Source: an uncultured Clostridia bacterium (GTDB lineage: Bacteria > Bacillota > Clostridia > TANB77 > CAG-508). From it: 26,760 nt of DNA. Positions 23,904-26,760 of the stretch are shown piece by piece. Under the pieces are notes generated by a model that saw only the letters and a program-made list of their open reading frames with translations, was not told the DNA's origin and made no database searches. The number at the start of each line of letters is the position of its first letter. Position 1 is the first letter of the stretch. The stretch covers positions 1 to 26,760 of the forward strand of contig CALXZQ010000003.1 of the NCBI GenBank assembly GCA_944393275.1, written 5' to 3'. The translations under genes and the position numbers were made by a program.

Positions 23904-24226
23904 TTATATTCTCTCCTTAATTGTTTTTTATACATTTTTCTTAAAGATGAAATTAGTATAACACATATTATTATTTTTGTGTAAGATTTTTAGAATTTTA
24001 TTTGAAATATTATATAAATTTTTGTATATTTAGCATTTATTTCTATAATGCCAAAAGTGTACAGCTGTATAAATAAGATATATCTTACTATTTATTGCTA
24101 ATCGCTCAGTTCTCTACATTTTTGTTGTTAACTTCCCAAGAAAGTCCCTACAATCTCTTAGTATAATTAGTTTAGATTTAGATTGACTTTTTTATAAAGA
24201 AACATAGTTTCTACTAATAGAACTAG
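23904..24226. other. Gene-free gap between ychF and splB
   Basis: The ychF ribosome site and -10 box (23955-23960) occupy the left end. Further right are two perfect palindromes, TACAGCTGTA (24060-24069) and TAAGATATATCTTA (24074-24087), 4 bases apart. On the minus strand, from about 24172 to 24040, a reading frame runs with one stop in the middle and no start signal; it may be a decayed gene end, but I cannot identify it. No RNA family is recognisable. Confidence 0.4.
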
Positions 24227-24266
24227 AAAACAGGGGTATACATATAAATATACTCCCCTGTTTTTT
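24227..24266 (-). terminator. Rho-independent terminator of splB
   Basis: The stem AAAACAGGGG/CCCCTGTTTT, extended by TATA pairs after a small bulge, starts 2 bases after the splB stop. It has A/T tracts on both sides and could act in both directions. Confidence 0.8.
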
Positions 24267-24268
24267 AG

Positions 24269-25276
24269 TTACACTATATAAATTATTTCATTATTAGGAA
24301 AATGTATTTTCATTTGTTCTTTTAAAAAGGTTTCAGCCTTCTGTTTTATTTCTTTTTTATATGCATATTTTCCCTTTCCCCTACCCGTCATAAAATCTTT
24401 ATTATAAAAATGATTTTTGTCTGGAAAAGCTTCTTGATTTATAGCGTTATGAACATAACTATATGTCATAAAAATTATTTCAAAAAATACATCTGATTTC
24501 ACTTCATCACTTAAATACTCCTCTAAATATTCTATTAATTCTTTATATAATTTTTCCCAGTTATCTACCAGAATTACTGGAGCTATTAATATTCCAACTT
24601 TGTATCCAGCTTTTTTTAATTTATTAATCGCTTCAACTCTATTTTTTAACGGAGATGTTCCAATTTCTATATCTCTTATAATATCTTGTGGGTTTACACT
24701 CATCCTTACAATAATCCTATTATTATGTCTTAGGTTTAATATCTGATCTACCATATGAAATTTAGTAGGGAATGTAAGGTAACCTTTTTCCGCTCTTTGG
24801 GCAAAATTCTCAATAGTCCACTCTAAGTTTTTAGTAATTGTATTTTCTAAAATCAAGTCACTATTACTACCTATTTCAAATGTTAATTCTTTATCACTGC
24901 TATTGCTTGTTTTTATTATTTTGTCTAACATCTGCTCTCTATTTACAAAAATTCTCAAATATGAACATTTATTATAATTACATACTAAATAGCAATATAA
25001 GCACATAGCAATACAACCAGAGGATGTATATGGCACCAAATAATCTGAAGTTTTATTATTAGGAATAAATTTATGAGTCTTTCGTATTCCTAGAATTAAG
25101 TTTTGTTTCATTTTAGGAAATTCTTTATTTTCCTTTTTTCGCATTTCTTCAATATTATTATGGTTTTCAATTTCTGTACACTGTATTCCCTTATCTTTAT
25201 ATAATTTTAAAAGTTTTGCTCCAAGCTCATAATTTTCTATTTCTTTTTCATAAAATACTTGTCTAGGTAAAAACAT
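24269..25276 (-). CDS. splB: Spore photoproduct lyase-family radical SAM protein
   Basis: Spore photoproduct lyase repairs the UV thymine dimer of spores (5-thyminyl-5,6-dihydrothymine) during germination using S-adenosylmethionine. The radical-SAM cluster motif C-x3-C-x2-C is C88, C92, C95 (CIAMCLYC). The family landmarks GIRKTHKF, YLRIFVN, FPTKFH, GTSPLKNRVEAINKLKKAGYKVG and APVI follow in order, and length (335 residues) is normal. The stretch FE-x2-C-TSD, whose Cys is the hydrogen donor in Bacillus, reads FEIGSNSD here, putting Ser137 at that position. Cys99 and Cys104 close to the cluster are extra. Start: GAAAGGA, 7 bases before ATG. It lies between a gene-free gap and tRNA-Thr as a single-gene unit. 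Confidence 0.9.
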   Translation of the reverse strand: MFLPRQVFYEKEIENYELGAKLLKLYKDKGIQCTEIENHNNIEEMRKKENKEFPKMKQNLILGIRKTHKFIPNNKTSDYLVPYTSSGCIAMCLYCYLVCNYNKCSYLRIFVNREQMLDKIIKTSNSSDKELTFEIGSNSDLILENTITKNLEWTIENFAQRAEKGYLTFPTKFHMVDQILNLRHNNRIIVRMSVNPQDIIRDIEIGTSPLKNRVEAINKLKKAGYKVGILIAPVILVDNWEKLYKELIEYLEEYLSDEVKSDVFFEIIFMTYSYVHNAINQEAFPDKNHFYNKDFMTGRGKGKYAYKKEIKQKAETFLKEQMKIHFPNNEIIYIV

Positions 25277-25347
25277 AATAATTTCCTTTCACAAATATTA
25301 TTATATTTATTTTGTTTTTTATTCAAAAATAGAAAATTTCAAATTAA

Positions 25348-25386
25348 AATCCGTACCAATATTAATATTTCAATATCGTACGGATT
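25348..25386 (-). terminator. Hairpin after tRNA-Thr, probable terminator
   Basis: A perfect 9-bp stem (AATCCGTAC/GTACGGATT) begins 7 bases after the tRNA 3' end and is followed by TTAATTT on the minus strand. The T-tract is short, so strength is uncertain. Confidence 0.6.
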
Positions 25387-25393
25387 ATTTTTA

Positions 25394-25469
25394 TGGAGCT
25401 TCCAGCCAGAATCGAACTGGCGACCTCTGCCTTACCATGGCATTGCTCTACCTACTGAGCTATAGAAGC
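25394..25469 (-). tRNA. tRNA-Thr (anticodon GGT)
   Basis: A complete 76-base cloverleaf on the minus strand. The acceptor stem is GCTTCTA/TGGAAGC, followed by TCCA with CCA encoded. The D arm is GCTC...GAGC, the anticodon loop ATGGTAA gives GGT (25436-25434) for threonine codons ACC and ACT, and the T arm is GCCAG TTCGATT CTGGC. The first pair of the anticodon stem (A-G) is a mismatch. It starts 27 bases after the sigH stop with no terminator between, so it may be made from the sigH transcript. Confidence 0.95.
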
Positions 25470-25496
25470 ATAACTTTGATTGCAAGTTTTCTTCTA

Positions 25497-26138
25497 TTAG
25501 TCATTATTTATATTCTTTATTGCTTTTTTTCTTATTCTTTGTATTGCATTGTCTATTGATTTAACTGGTGCATTCAATTTTGCAGCAATATCTACATAGC
25601 TCTCTCCTTGTATATATTTTTCTAAAACTTGTTTTTCGAATTTGCTCAAAGACTTATCTATTGCATCTTCTACAGTTTTATAATATTCCTTTTTAGTTAT
25701 AGTATCTAGTGGATCTTCAGTTGTATTGCTATCAAATATATCTATTAATTCTGTGTCTTCTTCATTTTCATAGGCTGCTGTATTTAAAGACAAATATGAA
25801 TTTAAAGGTATGTGTTTTTGTCTATTAGATGACTTTATTGCTGTTATTAATTGTCTTTCTATACATATATTTGCAAAGGATTTAAAAGATGCCTGTTTTT
25901 CTCCATCAAAATTTTTTATAGCTTTATACAATCCTATCATGCCCTCTTGAATAATATCTTCCTTTTCTGCTCCTACTATATAGTATTTTCCTACTTTCAT
26001 ATTTACCAATTCTTTATATTTCTCTAGTAAATAATCTAAAGCATACTTATCTCCAGATTTAATAACTTTTATTAAATCTTCATCTTGCATGTTTTCATAT
26101 TGTTTACCGAAGACATAAAATACGCTCTCTGATTTCAT
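25497..26138 (-). CDS. sigH: Sporulation/stationary-phase sigma factor H
   Basis: Sigma-H (Spo0H) directs early sporulation genes. Region 2 is GAEKEDIIQEGMIGLYKAIKNFD with ASFKSFANICIERQLITAIK, then RQKHIPLNSYLSLN, which is characteristic of SigH. Region 4 is a helix-turn-helix (ESYVDIAAKLNAPVKSIDNA). The 213-residue length is normal. ATG 26138 has GGAGGT 12 bases upstream, slightly far, but the next Met (MQDEDL) would cut conserved sequence. A consensus sigma-A promoter at 26176-26204 drives it. In B. subtilis rpmG-secE-nusG follow; here a tRNA-Thr gene follows. Confidence 0.96.
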   Translation of the reverse strand: MKSESVFYVFGKQYENMQDEDLIKVIKSGDKYALDYLLEKYKELVNMKVGKYYIVGAEKEDIIQEGMIGLYKAIKNFDGEKQASFKSFANICIERQLITAIKSSNRQKHIPLNSYLSLNTAAYENEEDTELIDIFDSNTTEDPLDTITKKEYYKTVEDAIDKSLSKFEKQVLEKYIQGESYVDIAAKLNAPVKSIDNAIQRIRKKAIKNINND

Positions 26139-26175
26139 TTGTCTTTTTTAACCTCCTGCTTTAGCTTATGAACGT

Positions 26176-26204
26176 ATTATAATCCAGTGTTTTGCCTAAG
26201 TCAA
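26176..26204 (-). promoter_or_regulatory. Sigma-A promoter of sigH
   Basis: Minus strand TTGACT (26204-26199), 17-bp spacer, TATAAT (26181-26176), about 40 bases before the start codon. It is close to consensus, so sigH should be transcribed in growing cells. Confidence 0.85.
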
Positions 26205-26241
26205 TACTGTTTAATTTTTTTTTATAATTATACAGATTTAA

Positions 26242-26270
26242 TTGATATATTCTATTATTTATATTATAAT
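26242..26270 (+). promoter_or_regulatory. Sigma-A promoter of rqcH
   Basis: Plus strand TTGATA (26242-26247), 17-bp spacer, TATAAT (26265-26270), about 20 bases before the AGGAG ribosome site. It is back-to-back with the sigH promoter, with 37 bp between the two -35 boxes. Confidence 0.8.
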
Positions 26271-26301
26271 TAAACAAATTTTTTTATTATAGGAGAATTT
26301 T

Positions 26302-26760
26302 ATGGCTTTTGACGGTGTTATAACAAAGACTATTGTTTACGAACTTAACAATAGTTTGTGTAATGGAAAAATTAATAAAATTTTTGAACCTAATAAGAAT
26401 GAAATATTATTAGGTATATATGCTAATGGGAAAAATTTTGCATTAAATATTTGTATTGACCCTAATAATTACAGAATTCACTTGACAACGAATATAAAAC
26501 CTAATCCTCAAAATGCTCCTAACTTTTGTATGCTACTTAGAAAACATATTTTAGGATATAAAATAAAAGGAATCGAAAGTTATGATTTAGAGAGAATAAT
26601 TATAATACACTTGGAAGGATACAATGAACTAAATGATTTAACAAATAAAAAACTAGTAATAGAATTAATGGGTAAACACAGCAATATTATTTTACTAAAT
26701 AATTCTGATTTTATTATAGATAGTTTAAGACATTTGGATATATCTTCAAACTCTACTCGT
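26302..26760 (+). CDS. rqcH: Ribosome quality control protein RqcH (partial)
   Basis: RqcH (NFACT family, once called fibronectin-binding protein A) binds stalled 50S subunits and adds C-terminal alanine tails that mark the chain for destruction. The start MAFDGVITKTIVYEL is typical of the NFACT-N domain, followed by NFCMLLRKHILGYKI and LMGKHSNIILLN. Only the first 153 codons are present; the frame is open at the window end, where the family normally runs to about 570 residues. The residue pair that in B. subtilis is Asp97-Arg98, needed for tailing, is Glu97-Arg98 here. AGGAG lies 6-7 bases before ATG 26302. Confidence 0.93.
   Translation, partial: MAFDGVITKTIVYELNNSLCNGKINKIFEPNKNEILLGIYANGKNFALNICIDPNNYRIHLTTNIKPNPQNAPNFCMLLRKHILGYKIKGIESYDLERIIIIHLEGYNELNDLTNKKLVIELMGKHSNIILLNNSDFIIDSLRHLDISSNSTR

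Noticed and set aside
24048..24104. Plus-strand 17-codon peptide (MPKVYSCINKIYLTIYC)
   Set aside because: No ribosome site or promoter; the length is within chance expectation.
25394..25469. tRNA-Thr as an integration site for a mobile element
   Set aside because: No integrase gene and no repeat of the tRNA 3' end were seen within the neighbouring few kilobases.

Overview
The window is low-GC, densely coded DNA from an endospore-forming member of the Clostridia (Firmicutes). The support is strong Shine-Dalgarno sites (AGGAGG type), A/T-ending codons, U-tract hairpin terminators, a T-box leader on valS, the complete spoIIAA-spoIIAB-sigF operon followed by spoIID and spoIIQ, and further sporulation genes (sigH, dpaA, splB). 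I cannot name the genus. Nearly all genes lie on the minus strand; only a small unknown gene near 1.5 kb and the truncated rqcH at the right edge read plus.

Layout from left to right: RNase P RNA (rnpB) with its own promoter and terminator; an unknown membrane-anchored protein; a small unknown plus-strand gene; the der-plsY-gpsA-dtd operon (ribosome-assembly GTPase, phospholipid acylation, glycerol-3-phosphate supply, D-aminoacyl-tRNA editing); a membrane-anchored L,D-transpeptidase with a long Pro/Glu tail; rpmF; then the sporulation block spoIIAA-spoIIAB-sigF-spoIID-spoIIQ (read right to left), which encodes forespore sigma-F control followed by two engulfment factors. Next come valS with a T-box leader and a DUF1292-ruvX-ireB module, preceded by three envelope-associated genes: a small two-helix secreted or membrane protein, a TadZ/CpaE-like protein with two AT-hook motifs, and a GAF plus degenerate-GGDEF membrane protein. 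Beyond these is a ppa-TPR-dpaA-uppP operon, a sortase-type surface protein, ychF, a 365-bp gene-free gap, a spore photoproduct lyase, tRNA-Thr(GGT), sigH and the start of rqcH.

How the genes fit together: sigH, the spoIIA operon, spoIID, spoIIQ, dpaA and splB cover sporulation entry, forespore commitment, engulfment, dipicolinate synthesis and spore DNA repair. uppP, the L,D-transpeptidase, the IPYTG protein and plsY serve the envelope. der, dtd, valS, rpmF, rnpB, rqcH and tRNA-Thr serve translation.

The best candidates for something undescribed are: the VirB2-like / TadZ-like AT-hook / degenerate-GGDEF operon (14625-18539); the dense control region in front of spoIIAA (10428-10547); a splB homologue that appears to have Ser where the family's hydrogen-donor Cys sits; and a dpaA without dpaB beside it. 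All family calls come from motif recognition by eye; no database search was run.
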